Of a stretch of DNA of 64,000 nucleotides, positions 50,085 to 61,053 are shown one piece after another. The DNA is from Talpa occidentalis (Eukaryota; Chordata; Mammalia; Eulipotyphla; Talpidae), in NCBI RefSeq assembly GCF_014898055.3, contig NW_023605194.1, positions 100,571,258 through 100,635,257 on the forward strand, in the 5' to 3' direction. A program made the position numbers and the translations under genes. Each line of letters begins with the position of its first letter. Position 1 is the first letter of the stretch. Below the pieces are notes generated by a model. The model was not told the origin of the DNA. It made no database searches and was given only the letters and a program-made list of their open reading frames with translations.

Positions 50085-51786
50085 CGCATATTTTAAAGGG
50101 AACCATCAAGCGTTCACCAAGGCAGGATTTATGTTTGATCCCCAAGGTTTTGGCTGCCCCTTCTAGCAAGGCAGTGGTAATAAAATGCTATGTATGCTAA
50201 TCCCTCAACCCAGTGCTACATAAATTCCAAAGCATCCACATGGGAAATATTTTAAAAGGCCTGTTGACTTCCACTGTGGGGAAAGATGCCGAGGCAGGAG
50301 GGAGGAGAGTAGAGCAAAATCTCCAACGTAAGGAAAACCCAAGCAATTTAAATTTACAATTACAAGCCAAGGGCATTGCCGCTCCCGTTGGTAGGCATGG
50401 GTTGAATAGGCCCAGGCTATTGGCCTATTAAGTTGACTTTCTGTGTGAATAATGGAACATCAGCCACTTCTGGCTCCTGTGGTCTCCCAGGGAAGTTGAG
50501 CATCAGTTGCCCCATGTTACCCATTGTCTGAAAAAAACAGATAGTGAGTGCTTTGCTACCATACCTCCAGAGAGGTCTTACAACCAGCCTTTCCTGGGGA
50601 CTCAGCTTAAGGGTTAAACATGTGGCTGTGATTCTTTCAAGGGCATTTAGTTGAGGACTCTTGCTATGTTCTTCATGATAAAGAATGTTAAATACTGAAA
50701 GGGGCTACAGAATGATCTCTGAGACTTAAGATCTTTAACATTTCTATTCCAGAAGTGGAGTTTACAGAGGACATACCTTGGGACTTCCAACATCAAGCAA
50801 AGCTGTTGGTATTCTCTGCATGGATAAAGCTTACTTTCTCATAAAAAACAGTCAACCTGCATCTGCATAAAAGTTAAAAAAATGGCAAAATTATTTCTTG
50901 TTTAGTTCAAAATCAAGTGATCCGTGGTGGTGGCAGGGTTCATACAATGATTACAGGGGACATGCAATGGCAGGGTCTTTCTAGAAGCTGACAGCACTCT
51001 GTTTCTTGAAAATACCTGTGTATTCAATTTGTGAAAATCATTTGTGAAAATCACCTGTTACTGATAACAGGTGCCTGTTTCTTTATGGTGTTGTAATATT
51101 TCAGTAAAAGGAAAAACCAAAAAAGCCAAAGCAAACCACCATGAGACAATATGATGGGAGGGAGAAAAACAATCATGGCAACAGGCAACAAGGCAGAGCC
51201 GCAAATCTATATCTTACAACCCTTATCTCCAGTTCTTTAGATAGATAAAGTTTCAGATCTTTCAAAGGCTAGTCACTTCCAAGTGTTCCTAGCAGCAATC
51301 CCATGTCTTGGAAATATCTGTACTTGCAGGAGCTTGCATATCGGTGTGACTGTTTTTGCCCAATCTGCTACTTGGGATACACTTACCTTATGAACTGCAG
51401 AGCTGTAGAAGATCCTACCTGTGGTTCTTCAATCTTCTTTGCATTTGGAAGACTCATTTCGAGCTGCTAAGGCGTGCCTCCCTCCCCTCCATCAGCAACA
51501 GCCGTTTGGTTACAAGATGGATGACCCAAGAAGGAAGAGAGTGCTTGTTGCATGGGTGATTGTAAAGGACTATCACCTGTAGGAGTGGGAGACTCCACTC
51601 AACTATCAGCTGAGCTTCTGTGTTCTCAAGCAAGAACTTTGAGGCCTGATGTTTGTGTTCTTCTGAATCTGAGCAACAGTGAAAAGTAGTTGACAAGTTA
51701 CCTTCACTCTGTCATTGTCCTCTTGGCTCTTACAATCTTCTAGAAACTCATCTTGCCCTTAGCTCATAGTAAATAACTTTCACATG
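50085..51786. other. Intergenic DNA, nothing recognised
   Basis: AT-leaning sequence with no SINE, L1 or coding signature that I can support. The short open frames look random. Confidence 0.5.
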
Positions 51787-51794
51787 AACATCTG

Positions 51795-51886
51795 TGTTTG
51801 TTTGTTTGTTTGTTTGTTTTTTTTTGGTGGGACCCTCGCCGGCAGCCGGGGAACGAACCGGCGCTGCAGAGGCTACAGGGAGGCCC
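51795..51886 (-). mobile_element. tRNA-derived SINE, short monomeric form
   Basis: A GTTT repeat and poly-T (the A-tail) are followed by GGTGGGACCCTCGCCGGCAG, GGGGAACGAACCGGCGCTGC and a shortened 5' end, ACAGGGAGGCCC. It lacks the second half of the bipartite SINE, like 5725-5861, and also misses the GCGCTGGGCTG segment near the A box. The duplication AACATCTG at 51787-51794 and 51887-51894 marks a genuine insertion. Confidence 0.85.
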
Positions 51887-51894
51887 AACATCTG

Positions 51895-52361
51895 CTTTTA
51901 AGGGGAACTTCAGGCTGAGAAGTTAGAATTATGCATAACATTTCATTGCTTTTATAATTATTGCAAGATTTACATGTGATATATACACATTAACTTTACT
52001 CATAATTCTCATAATCACTCTGAGAAAATAGTCTTTGAAATTTTGACAAAGAAGCTAAAGTTTAGAGAAATAAAAAATATTTAGCAAATAGTATGTTTAA
52101 AGTCATTCTACAAGACCTTCCAAATGATTTTATAGCAACTTCTGAAATAGTTTGTGATCTACCTCTAGTGGTAAGATTATAATGGTGAGATATCTGATAA
52201 TAAGAACATAATTTTGGATGAATAATAGATATCTTCACTTTTTTATCCTTGGATCTAGTACTATACAAGAGGAAAATTCTTGGCTATGTATCTAGCTAAT
52301 TCTGTCTGCCCCATGTCTGCACCAGGAAAATATGGCTAAATCATGTGACTTTTCAAAGCTT
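51895..52361. other. Intergenic DNA, nothing recognised
   Basis: AT-rich DNA between two SINEs with no supportable feature. Confidence 0.5.
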
Positions 52362-52375
52362 CCATGTTACTTTTA

Positions 52376-52674
52376 CACAGGGTTGTTTTTTGTTTTTTTT
52401 TTTAAAGATTTATTTATTTATTTATTTATATAAGCACTGGGTACAGTCAGAAGTGTGGGAGGGTGAGAGAATTCACCAGAGCCAGAGTGGGGAGCAGAGC
52501 AGGCAGAGGGACCTAAGAACACTGCTGAGGGGAGCCGCGGGCGGCAGGAGAGGTCTGCGCGCCATGTGGGACCCTCCTCCGGTGGCCAGGGAGCAGCCGG
52601 GGATCGAACCGGCACTGCAGAGGCTGCAGGCAGCTTCACAACCCAGTGCTCAACGCTGTGCCACCAGGGAGGCC
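52376..52674 (-). mobile_element. tRNA-derived SINE, full bipartite form
   Basis: The tail reads poly-T plus TTTATTTATTTATTTA, then the complete body: TCACCAGAGCCAGAGTGGGG, GCGGCAGGAGAGGTCTGC, B box complement GGATCGAACCGGC and 5' end complement CCACCAGGGAGGCCC. A perfect 14-bp duplication, CCATGTTACTTTTA, lies at 52362-52375 and 52675-52688. This is the best-preserved full-length copy in the window. Confidence 0.95.
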
Positions 52675-52688
52675 CCATGTTACTTTTA

Positions 52689-55042
52689 AAGACCCCTTTC
52701 TTCTATGTTCAAATGTGGCCAATTGGGCACATTGCCTAGTTGTCAAAGGATCTATGGTAAAAATAAAAGCCACTGGTAGATTTATGGTCAGCTCAGAATG
52801 GCCGATTCAACTCTCTTTCACTTAACAAGAGTTAAGTGCCACAGGTGATTAGGAAAAAGGTTAAGAGTGAAACATCCAACCATCCACAGCGGGCTGGAAG
52901 AGCTTCCAGATGTTTGCAAAAGAGAAGATTAAAATTGTCTGGTTTCCAACCAGACAGTTTTCCCATCGATTTTGCAAAAAGTCATGGGGGGATTACGCAT
53001 ATTACTCTCAAAATGAATCTTATTTCATGGTACAATGTTGTCATAAACCAGTGCTTACTAGAATATGACATCTTTGTAAACAAGAACCATGTCTGTTCTA
53101 TCACTAAAGTAGTTATGGAGTGCCCATGTGCTAGGACCTGTTTAAATGAATGAGTCAATGAAAAGTTATGCTTATCTACTTGGTAGATAGACCCTTTCCT
53201 TCCAGAACAGATCACAGAGATGATTGGAACAGAATGCTATGTCTGGGATGGAAAATGTGAATTGAGTTGGATTTCTGTGACCAAGGTGATGAGAATCAAT
53301 GTCCAATACCCTTTTATAAAGAAACCACAAAATCTCAGGCCAAGTGAGGCAAACGTTTGGAAAAAAAAAAAATTAAAAGAAGGACGCTTTCCACACTGGC
53401 ACTTTCCAAAGTCATCCCAGAAGAGGAAATCTTAGAACACAAAGGTTGTGATTTTGGATCTGATTTTAAAAGCCCATGCCAGCCCTTCTCAAATGCAGAC
53501 TCATGAATCAGTGGCTCAACTTTCCAAGACTCATCTGGGAAAGGGGAGGGGCTCAGTTCCTGGCACACCGTGAAAGCTCAGTTAGTGTCAACCATTGCTC
53601 TTACAGCCATATCTGGTGACTTAGTCTGTTTGAGAACACAATGTGGGTTTGGAATCCGCTGGAGACTAACACTGCAGCGCCACCTGGCGATCATTTATCA
53701 CAACAACAACCACAGTAACCTGCAACCGCCTGAGTGTGAGAAAGCTCCTGGGACAGATGGCTGCTTCCTTTGTTTCTTAGGACTTCAGTGGAAAACCAGT
53801 TTAATATGTGAGCAACTTCTTCACTGCTATTGAAATGACACTTCTTTACAGACCATCCAGAAATGATCAAATCCACTAAAATTAATCGGATTAATTTTAA
53901 TGGATTAAGTGGATTAAATTTTTTTTTAAGTATTATTGAACATGATTTATTTTGGAAGTAATGAGAGCTAACAAAGTGCTCAGTTCTTAGAGAAATAAAT
54001 TATGAAACAGTAAAATATGCATAGCTACGAAGTCAGGAAATTATGGTTATTTTATATCCAAGGACATCAGATTATATATGTGACTTATTCTTTCATTCTT
54101 TTCTTTTTTCTTTCATCTTTATATTTTGAAATCAAGGAATCATCACCAAAAGTCTATGGATATATTTCAAGAGGTTCCCAAAATTGAAGCAAAAATGTGT
54201 GGTGGTAGGTCGTACTATAATTATCTTCTTAAAGGCCTGTAATTCCTGAAAAGCAAACAACACATAACTTTTGGTCTGAAAATACTCTGATGGAATGTGG
54301 AATGAATTATGTTTAGGATCGTCATTCTGATCTTTTTTTTTTATATTTGTTAATAACTCTATTCTTCATTCTCTTCCGCCAAGATATGAGCTGGCACATA
54401 GAGAGGGACAAGAGATATATACTCCTTGAGCCTGGACACTGGTTGGTTAGCTTTTTCCACACCCTGTCTGTGGACCTTATGTCCAAAAGCATGAAAATGT
54501 CATGATGGGAATTACTGTGACCAGTGTTGATTTCAAAGTATACTTGCATGCAAGTTATACTAGCGATCATACATACTAGAGGTTGACAGGATAAATAAAG
54601 ATGCCAAAAGACAGGACTTACTAAATTAAATTAATGGAAAACTCATAGCCAGGAACAAGCAGAAAGTCTTGTGACAGGTTAACTCATTTAGGGTAGGGTG
54701 CAAGAGGAGTGGTAATAGTATGTGAAGGCCCTCAAAGTCTGAGCCTGTTGCCGATTCATCATTCATCAATAATAATGATTCTCCCCATTTATTCATGACT
54801 ATCTACAGACAACAATTTTAATCTACAGCATTATACATAATTTCTATATAAACTATAATGAAATTCAAATAATATTTTGCTGATACTGATATAGAGGAAA
54901 TTCCTTTTGAATTTATTCATTATCCCTTTATATTTTGTTAGTGATACTGAATTGACCTAATAGAAAATAAATTACCTAATCTGAATAGAAGAATGAAAAT
55001 AATATACTTTTTTTTAAATTCAAATTGACTCTTGTAAAGAAA
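52689..55042. other. Intergenic DNA, no gene recognised
   Basis: AT-rich sequence. Apart from a palindrome at 53871-53914 I see no gene, RNA or mobile element. Open frames up to about 105 codons show no family resemblance. Confidence 0.5.
53871..53914. repeat. Two-level palindrome
   Basis: An inner inverted repeat AAAATTAATC, one base G, then GATTAATTTT (53878-53898) is perfect. An outer pair ATCCACT (53871-53877) and AGTGGAT (53908-53914) is also perfect, with an unpaired AATGGATTA on one side. It may be a remnant of a small DNA transposon terminus or a chance cruciform. Confidence 0.7.
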
Positions 55043-55057
55043 TAAACCAGTATTTTA

Positions 55058-55316
55058 TTTTTTTTGAAAGATTAATTTATAGAAGAACTGGGGTGCAGGC
55101 CAGAGGCATGGGAAGGTAAGAGAATTCACCAGAGACAGAGCAGATACAGGCAGATGGACTGAAGACACTGCTGAGAGGAGCAGTGGGCGAGGCAGGAGAG
55201 GTCTGCCTCGCCATGTGGGTATCTCCCTGGCTGGCCAGGAATCGAACCCATGCTGCAGAGTCTGTCGACAGCTTCCTAGCGCTTCGCTCAACCCACTGCG
55301 CCACCAGAGAGGCCCC
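55058..55316 (-). mobile_element. tRNA-derived SINE, full bipartite form
   Basis: Minus-strand copy: T-rich tail, GAATTCACCAGAGACAGAGC, GGCAGGAGAGGTCTGCC, GAATCGAACCCATGCTGC and GCCACCAGAGAGGCCC. A perfect 15-bp duplication, TAAACCAGTATTTTA, is at 55043-55057 and 55317-55331. Confidence 0.95.
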
Positions 55317-55331
55317 TAAACCAGTATTTTA

Positions 55332-57724
55332 AACACAGATAATCAAAGGGAAATGATGTTGTTTTACTTTATTCAAGTTTTAGGAAATGTCTAAGAATAT
55401 TTGGAACTCCACTGCAATAAGTATTTACTTTTTCAACTATATATTTTATAAAATCTAGATACAAATTAAATTTCTCTAGTGAAAATTTGTATTCTTACAG
55501 AAATGTGACATAATTGTAGTATGTACGCTTCATTTTACAGTCTTGTATGAAAAGTAAATACAAAATATCAGCAAAATTATATTGATTATACATTGAAATA
55601 TTTATAATTTGCGTATTTAAATAAATATTACTATTACAATTAGTTCTACCCACTTTAGCATGTTACAATTTATAGTAATCACTTCATGATTATATGCTAG
55701 CTAATATTCCATCTTTTTCTTAAATCAAATCTTAAGATCTATGGTTTGAGAGACAAATATATCCCATAATCTTTTTTTTTTTTTTTAAATAAAAGCTTGT
55801 TGAACACAGTTCTATGCATTTTTAACATATTGTCAATGATGTTCTTACACCACAATAGAATATTTGAGCCATCGCAACAGCAACAACAAAATGCACCCTA
55901 CAAAACTTAATATATTAACTGCCTGACTCTTGACCCCCTGCTAGATGATATATAGTTTTTTTCTTCTAAGTATTTGATCAGTTGATACTGGATTTGGAGG
56001 AGGAAAGAAAACACCAAAATGGTTAAATGACTTAACACAGATACTGAAAGTTCAAAGGAAGAGATAACTATGGGGAAATTTTGTGAGTACACATAAGCCC
56101 TGGTTAATTTACAATGACAATGACAATGCAACTTTCTTAAAATTTCACAACATAGGAGAATATTAAATTGAGGGAAAATATAACTTTCGCAAGATCAATG
56201 CGTATTTTCCCTTCTCTTTTAAATACCTTGTTCAGAATGTCTGTTTCAAAACTAAATCCATATTAGTAGTAGTGTCAGAAGATAACAATGTCTCTTATAT
56301 TCTGAAAAGAAGCTTGTCTAAAATTTAGTTCTCCTATGACCCCAAGAGCCATGATTGCTAGAAAAGGAGCTATGAAATTATTTACATAATTGATACTTTT
56401 TGTAACTCTTAAAAGTCAGACAAAAGACCAATGATTATTAATGATTATAAAGTATATCAATTTATGAAATAATATTATTGGAATTTAAGGAAGTATATAT
56501 TATATATATCATACACATACACACACACACACACGCACAGGAGAATGGCTACTCCGTATACATAAGGCTGTCTAAAATTTTTAAAAATGGAAAATGAAAA
56601 ACGTTTTCAAAGATGTGTTGAGACTGGAAAATGACAAAGTATATAACCAAAACTTTACCTAAGTATCTATTGGTAGATGAGTGCATTAAGATGCAGTACA
56701 TTTTTACATAGCACAAACCATACTTTAGTCTTATGAGTCGGTTCTTGTGAAATCCGATTGTTTAGAAAAAGCAGTTTATTTCAGGGAATCATCAGTCTAT
56801 GGATTAAGTAAATACTGAGTTTATTTTCCCTGAGGAAATATGGCATCATTTATTGGGGAGCTTGTGTTGTATATGGAATCAACAGTTTTGTTCATCATAC
56901 ACATTCTTTCATAGGTGGAATTGTTTTACAGGAACCATGCCACCACCGGAGAAGGTGACATTGGGAAGAGGAAGAAATGCCCAAGTATTTCATTGAATTA
57001 TTATGTCACTGTCCAATAAGGAATTAGGGATTGAGCATTATGTGATAATGGATCCAATAAGCATCCCAGTTAGTACTAGACCAAATGTTTCCATTTGTTG
57101 TTGTTACGGAGATGTATGGATTTGGAATTCTCAAAATTCCTGTTGTTAGTATTATTTAACCTTTTGGAAAGTTATTTTTAAAAGTCCCAATAGATATTGT
57201 GATATAAAAATACTGTGAAGATGAAACCTGTTTAAATACAATTAAGATTATATGTCCATTGAGACACATAATTCCCTATAAGCATCTTATGTTCCCACAG
57301 TCTAGATCTTTTGAGCAAAAGGCACTGATAATATGCAAGGAATTCATACACTCTTGCAAAAATATGTTCCCTTAATATGTTCCCTATGCTATGATCAACA
57401 AACACAATTTATCTGTGAGACTTAAAACTTTGCTATCATAACAAATACAAAGAAAATATTCTTTGAGGATATAGACAATAAATCCTTTTGTGCTAAAGAG
57501 GGCAGATTTTTTTTTTTTTTTTTTAGCATGAATAGAGGTTGTTTCCCTCCCTGGGAATATTCCAAGATTTTCCAGAGTTAATCTATTTTCCAGAGTAAAG
57601 GCAAGCTCACTCTATACCTCTAGTTCACCCTGCAGAAGATCAATGAATCCTGATATGGGGTAACTTTTGTGTAGTGTGCTCCACTGCAAGTGCACATGCA
57701 TTTATCCCTTACCAAGTCACCCTG
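55332..57724. other. Intergenic DNA, no gene recognised
   Basis: Very AT-rich. Contains a poly-T run near 55771 and the CA repeat at 56513. A weak L1-like stretch may follow 55780 but I cannot support it. Confidence 0.5.
56513..56538 (+). repeat. CA microsatellite
   Basis: ACACATACACACACACACAC then ACGCAC, about 26 bp with two interruptions. Confidence 0.9.
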
Positions 57725-57739
57725 AAGGGACTGATTCTT

Positions 57740-57833
57740 TTTTTTTTCTTTTAATTTATACCTTTTACATCATTGTGTATTCCCCATAAAATTCCCACCA
57801 CCAATTCACCTGTGACCATCACCCATAGTCCTA
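57740..57833 (-). mobile_element. Very short 5'-truncated L1 3' end
   Basis: T-rich left end (the A-tail) followed by ACATCATTGTGTATTCCCCA and AAAATTCCCACC, the reverse complement of the 3' end of the L1 at 59750-60488 (GGTGGGAATTATATGGGGAA). A perfect 15-bp duplication, AAGGGACTGATTCTT, sits at 57725-57739 and 57834-57848. Only about 94 bp was copied. Confidence 0.85.
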
Positions 57834-57861
57834 AAGGGACTGATTCTTAAGAAATATCATA

Positions 57862-58122
57862 GGACCACCCTAGTGGTACACTGACTAAAGTCTCAGCACT
57901 ATCAAGCTATTCACAGTCAGCCACCGTGGCATGAGTTCAATCCCTGATCAGGGAGCTAATCCACGTGGCACAGCAGACATCTCCTGTCTCTCCTGCTGCT
58001 CCCCTCACCAGTGTATTTCAGTCTATCTGCCTGTTCTGCTTCCCACTCTGTCTCTGGTGAATCCTCTCACCCCCAATACCTCTGGCCTATACCCCAGTTT
58101 TTGTACGCATAAATAAAAAAAA
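57862..58122 (+). mobile_element. tRNA-derived SINE, second subfamily
   Basis: Plus-strand copy beginning GGACCACCCTAGTGGTACAC, with GAGTTCAATCCC as B box, then GACATCTCCTGTCTCTCCTG, CTCTGGTGAATCCTCTCACC and an A-rich tail CATAAATAAAAAAAAG. The tRNA-like half (CAGGGAGCTAATCCACGTGG) differs from the GCGCTGGGCTG type and matches the copies at 62591 and 63184, so at least two subfamilies are present. Confidence 0.88.
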
Positions 58123-58530
58123 GAACAATCACAAAATATTGTTGTGTCTGGCATTAATTCCTTGTGAACAAAATGGCCTTACTCTGACCAAACACCCTAG
58201 ATGCACTCTACACATTCCCTCTCTCTCTCTCTTAAATATTTATAATAAGCATAATTGACTTGTAAGGAGCAAAAATCTTAGGCACTTCAAAGTCTTCAAT
58301 TAAGAATATCCAACATAATCAGTCAAAATGAACTAAGCAGAACAATTCACATATTTGATGTGATAAAATTTTCCATATCTTTCCAGGTGTGTTGTACAAC
58401 AATTGATCATATATTATTACTTTGCTAGTCTATATTGAAGCATGTAAATGCTCCTAATTTGTGACATAAATAAACACACATATGTTTTAATGTCTTTTGA
58501 ATACGTGTTCAACAGACAGACCACATTCCC
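58123..58530. other. Intergenic DNA, nothing recognised
   Basis: AT-rich spacer with a short CTCTCTCT stretch near 58220 and no supportable gene or element. Confidence 0.5.
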
Positions 58531-59121
58531 CACTACTATTTAACAAAGCATTGGAAGTCCTGGCTAGGACAATTAGGTAAGAGAAAGACGTAAAAGGAAT
58601 TCAAGGAAAAAAAAAAAAAAGTAAAGTCATCAGTATTTGCAGATTACATAATAATATACCTATAAAAATCTAAATACTACAAACTATAAATACTACTAGA
58701 AACTATAAATCAGTACACTGAAGTGTCAGCTACAAAAATCAAATTACAAAAATAAACTGTGTTCCTATAGGCAAACAATGGACAAGAAAAAGCAATAACT
58801 CAAGCAATGCTTGCTTAAATATAAAATGATCATCAGTTATGATCACACAAATGCAAATCAAAACAACAGGGTGATACCACTTCATACCTGTGAGAATGAC
58901 TCATCAGAAAGACTGGAAATAAAAAGTTTTGAAGACAATGTGGAGAAAAAGGAAGACTTTCAGACACACTGGTGGTAATGCAGATTGGTGTAACACTTAA
59001 CGTGAGAAATTTTGGAGGTTTCTTAAAACATTAAAAATGGATCTACCATAACACCCAGCTATTTCATTCCCAAGTATCAAAAGAAGAATACAGAAACACT
59101 AATTCAAAGAGATATATACCC
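58531..59121 (+). mobile_element. Old L1, ORF2 fragments (part 1 of 3)
   Basis: CCACTACTATTTAACAAAGC and GAAGTCCTGGCTAGGACAAT match the reverse transcriptase portion of L1 ORF2 (peptide like LFNKALEVLARTIR). A jump near 58830 then leads to the C-terminal part (AATGCAAATCAAAACAACAG, GGTGATACCACTTCATACC). The frame is broken by indels and an internal deletion. It is interrupted at 59122 by an unrelated repeat and continues at 59481. Confidence 0.88.
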
Positions 59122-59123
59122 TC

Positions 59124-59480
59124 TGTAGGGTACATGAAGATGCTCAGGTTTTTATGCCATTGGCCTCTGTGACTATCACCTGTGGCAGGAGGTGCTTGGG
59201 AGCGTGCGCTTGGGGCACACATACCTGATGGTGGACACCTGGAATATGGCGTGGGTGGAAGAGCTACAAGAGAAAGAGTCAGGATTCTCCAGGGGCAGCC
59301 TGCAAGCTTCCTCCTCTGCCCCTTCTGCTTCCCTGCCTTGCCAGCCTGCAAGCTTGGTCCACAATAAATGGCATAGAAAGAGCATTAAAGCCTGAAAATG
59401 CCACTGAGGGCTCCAGAACTCTCCTTTATCCATCTGCCTGAACTGATGGAGAACCTGTACTGTGCCTGCCGGCACAACAC
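59124..59480 (+). repeat. Dispersed copy of the left-array unit inside L1
   Basis: Starts GTAGGGTACATGAAG then GCTCAGGTTTTTATGCCATT, matching the start landmark of the duplication units at 397-8786. It continues in the same order with CACCTGTGGC, TGATGGTGGACACCTGG, GCCAGCCTGCAAGC, AGCATTAAAGCCTGAAAATG and GGGCTCCAGAACTCTCC. It covers only the first 350-400 bp of a unit and splits the old L1. No clean target-site duplication is visible (ACCCTCT against ACACTCT, one mismatch). Confidence 0.85.
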
Positions 59481-59741
59481 TCTCCTATGTTCATTACAGC
59501 ACTATTTACAGTAGCCAAGTTATGGAAACAACCTAAGTGCCCAAGTACAGATGAGTGGACCAGGAAGATGTTGTAATTATACACAATGGACAATTAGTCA
59601 GTCGTAAGAAAATATAAACTCTTGTGATTTGTGACAATGGATGGAACTGGACAGGACTATGCTAAGGGAAATAAGTGAAGAAAGAGAAAGACAAATAATG
59701 GATGGTCTCACTTATGTGAAATATAAAGAAACAAACAAAAT
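59481..59741 (+). mobile_element. Old L1, ORF2 3' end (part 2 of 3)
   Basis: Resumes with CCTATGTTCATTACAGCACT and AAGTTATGGAAACAACCTAA, the last part of ORF2, ending after GGATGGTCTCACTTATGTG. It is broken at 59742-59749 by insertion of a younger L1. Confidence 0.88.
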
Positions 59742-59749
59742 AGGGGTCA

Positions 59750-60490
59750 ATGCAAATCAAAACTACAATGAGATACCCTCTTACACCAGTGAGAATGGCA
59801 CATATTAAAAAAAAACTAGCTACAACAAATGTTGGCGAGGATGTGGAGAAAAAGGAACTCTCCTGCACTGCTGCTGGGAGTGTAAACTGGTCCAACCACT
59901 ACAGAGAGCTGTATGGAGATTCCTCAACCTGCTAAAGATGGAGCTTCCATATGTCCAGCAATTCCACTCCTAGGTATTTACCCAAAGGACACAGAACCAT
60001 TAATTCAAAAGGGCACGTGCACCCCTATGTTTATAGCAGCACTATTTACAATAGCCAAGCTATGGAAACAACCCAAATGCCCCAAAATAGATGACTGGAT
60101 CAAGAAGATGTGGTACATATACACCATGGAATATTACTCAGCATTCAAAAAAGATAAACACATGCAATTTGCAGCAACATGGATGGCGCTGGAAGGGATC
60201 ATGCTCAGCAAAATAAGCCAGAAAGAAAAAGAAAAACACCGGATGGTCTCACTCATAGCAGGAATCTAGAAAACCTAAATATGGACCAGGAAAAAGACTA
60301 ATTCAAATAAAGTAAAAATCAAAATCAACAAGCAACTATAAACCAGAGACACACTATGGGGGGGAGGAGGGGAGGAGGGTTAGGGTCAAAATAAGGGGGG
60401 TGGGAATTATATGGGGAATATAACCAAGATGAAAATGCATACATTGTGAAAAAATGAAAAATTATGTAAAAATACACAAAATAAAATGCA
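59750..60490 (+). mobile_element. Young 5'-truncated L1 with ORF2 C-terminus
   Basis: Begins in the late part of ORF2 (TGCAAATCAAAACTACAATG). An open frame at 59913-60269 contains MWYIYTMEYYSAFKK and AATWMALEGIMLSKISQKEK, the typical L1 ORF2 C-terminal stretch, ending in a stop at 60267-60269. The 3' UTR follows, with a G-rich GGGGGGGAGGAGGGGAGGAG at about 60359, then an A-rich tail. The composite insertion (with the SINE behind it) is flanked by AGGGGTCA at 59742-59749 and 60804-60811. No endonuclease or reverse transcriptase core is present, so it is dead. Confidence 0.92.
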
Positions 60491-60803
60491 GGGCCTCTCT
60501 GGTGGCACAACAGTTGAGTGCTGGGCTGCGAAGCTGGCCGCAGCCTCTGCAGTGCCGGTTCGATCACCAGCCACCTGTGAGGGTCCCATATGGCTGCAGA
60601 CCTCTCCTGTCGTGCCCGCTGTTCCCCTCACCAGTGTATTTCATCATTCTGCCTGCTCTGTTCCCAACTCTGGCCCTGGTGAATTCTCTCACCCTCCCAC
60701 TGCTTCTGACTATACCCAGTGCTCATATAAATAAAAAAAATGAATGAATGAATGAATGAATGAATAAATAAATCTTTAAAATGAATAAATAAAATTTACA
60801 AAA
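60491..60803 (+). mobile_element. tRNA-derived SINE inserted in the L1 tail
   Basis: GGGCCTCTCTGGTGGCACAA, GAGTGCTGGGCTGCGAAGC, B box GGTTCGATC, GACCTCTCCTGTCGTGCCCG and CTCTGGCCCTGGTGAATTC, then a tail with TGAA and TAAA repeats. It sits directly after the L1 A-rich end. TAAAATG at about 60482-60488 recurs in the tail at about 60776-60782 and may be its own duplication, so it probably inserted separately into the L1 tail. The end of the interval includes leftover L1 tail. Confidence 0.9.
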
Positions 60804-60811
60804 AGGGGTCA

Positions 60812-61028
60812 TAGAAAGGCAAACTAACACTACAGCTTAGAAATCTGACTATAGAACTGAGGCTACTGTCTGTAGAGGGGGAGGAGAAAGCCAGAGAACA
60901 AAGTGAAGAGTGAGGACAAAGGGCTATTGGAATGAATTGTGGATATTTTAACGGTGGATGTGGGGAAATCCTGTACCTCTAAAACACAAACGACAACATA
61001 AATCAGTGTTATCTCAATGATAAAAAGA
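60812..61028 (+). mobile_element. Old L1 3' UTR (part 3 of 3)
   Basis: Follows directly from the 59741 break. ATAGAAAGGCAAACTAACAC through GGGGGAGGAGAAAGCCAGAG to ATAAATCAGTGTTATCTCAA reads as the old L1 3' end, terminating in the A/T repeat at 61029. Confidence 0.7.
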
Positions 61029-61053
61029 ATAAATAATAATAATAATAAATAAT
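61029..61053 (+). repeat. AAT repeat at the L1 tail
   Basis: ATAAATAATAATAATAATAA, most likely grown from the L1 poly-A tail. Confidence 0.85.

Noticed and set aside
49900..50166. Open frames of 81-153 codons around the SINE at 49829-50084, on both strands
   Set aside because: They run through the GC-rich SINE body and its flanks, as do similar frames at 52345-52689, 55055-55304, 57931-58116 and 60454-60747.
59913..60269. A host gene of 118 codons
   Set aside because: It is the C-terminal end of L1 ORF2 in a 5'-truncated element.
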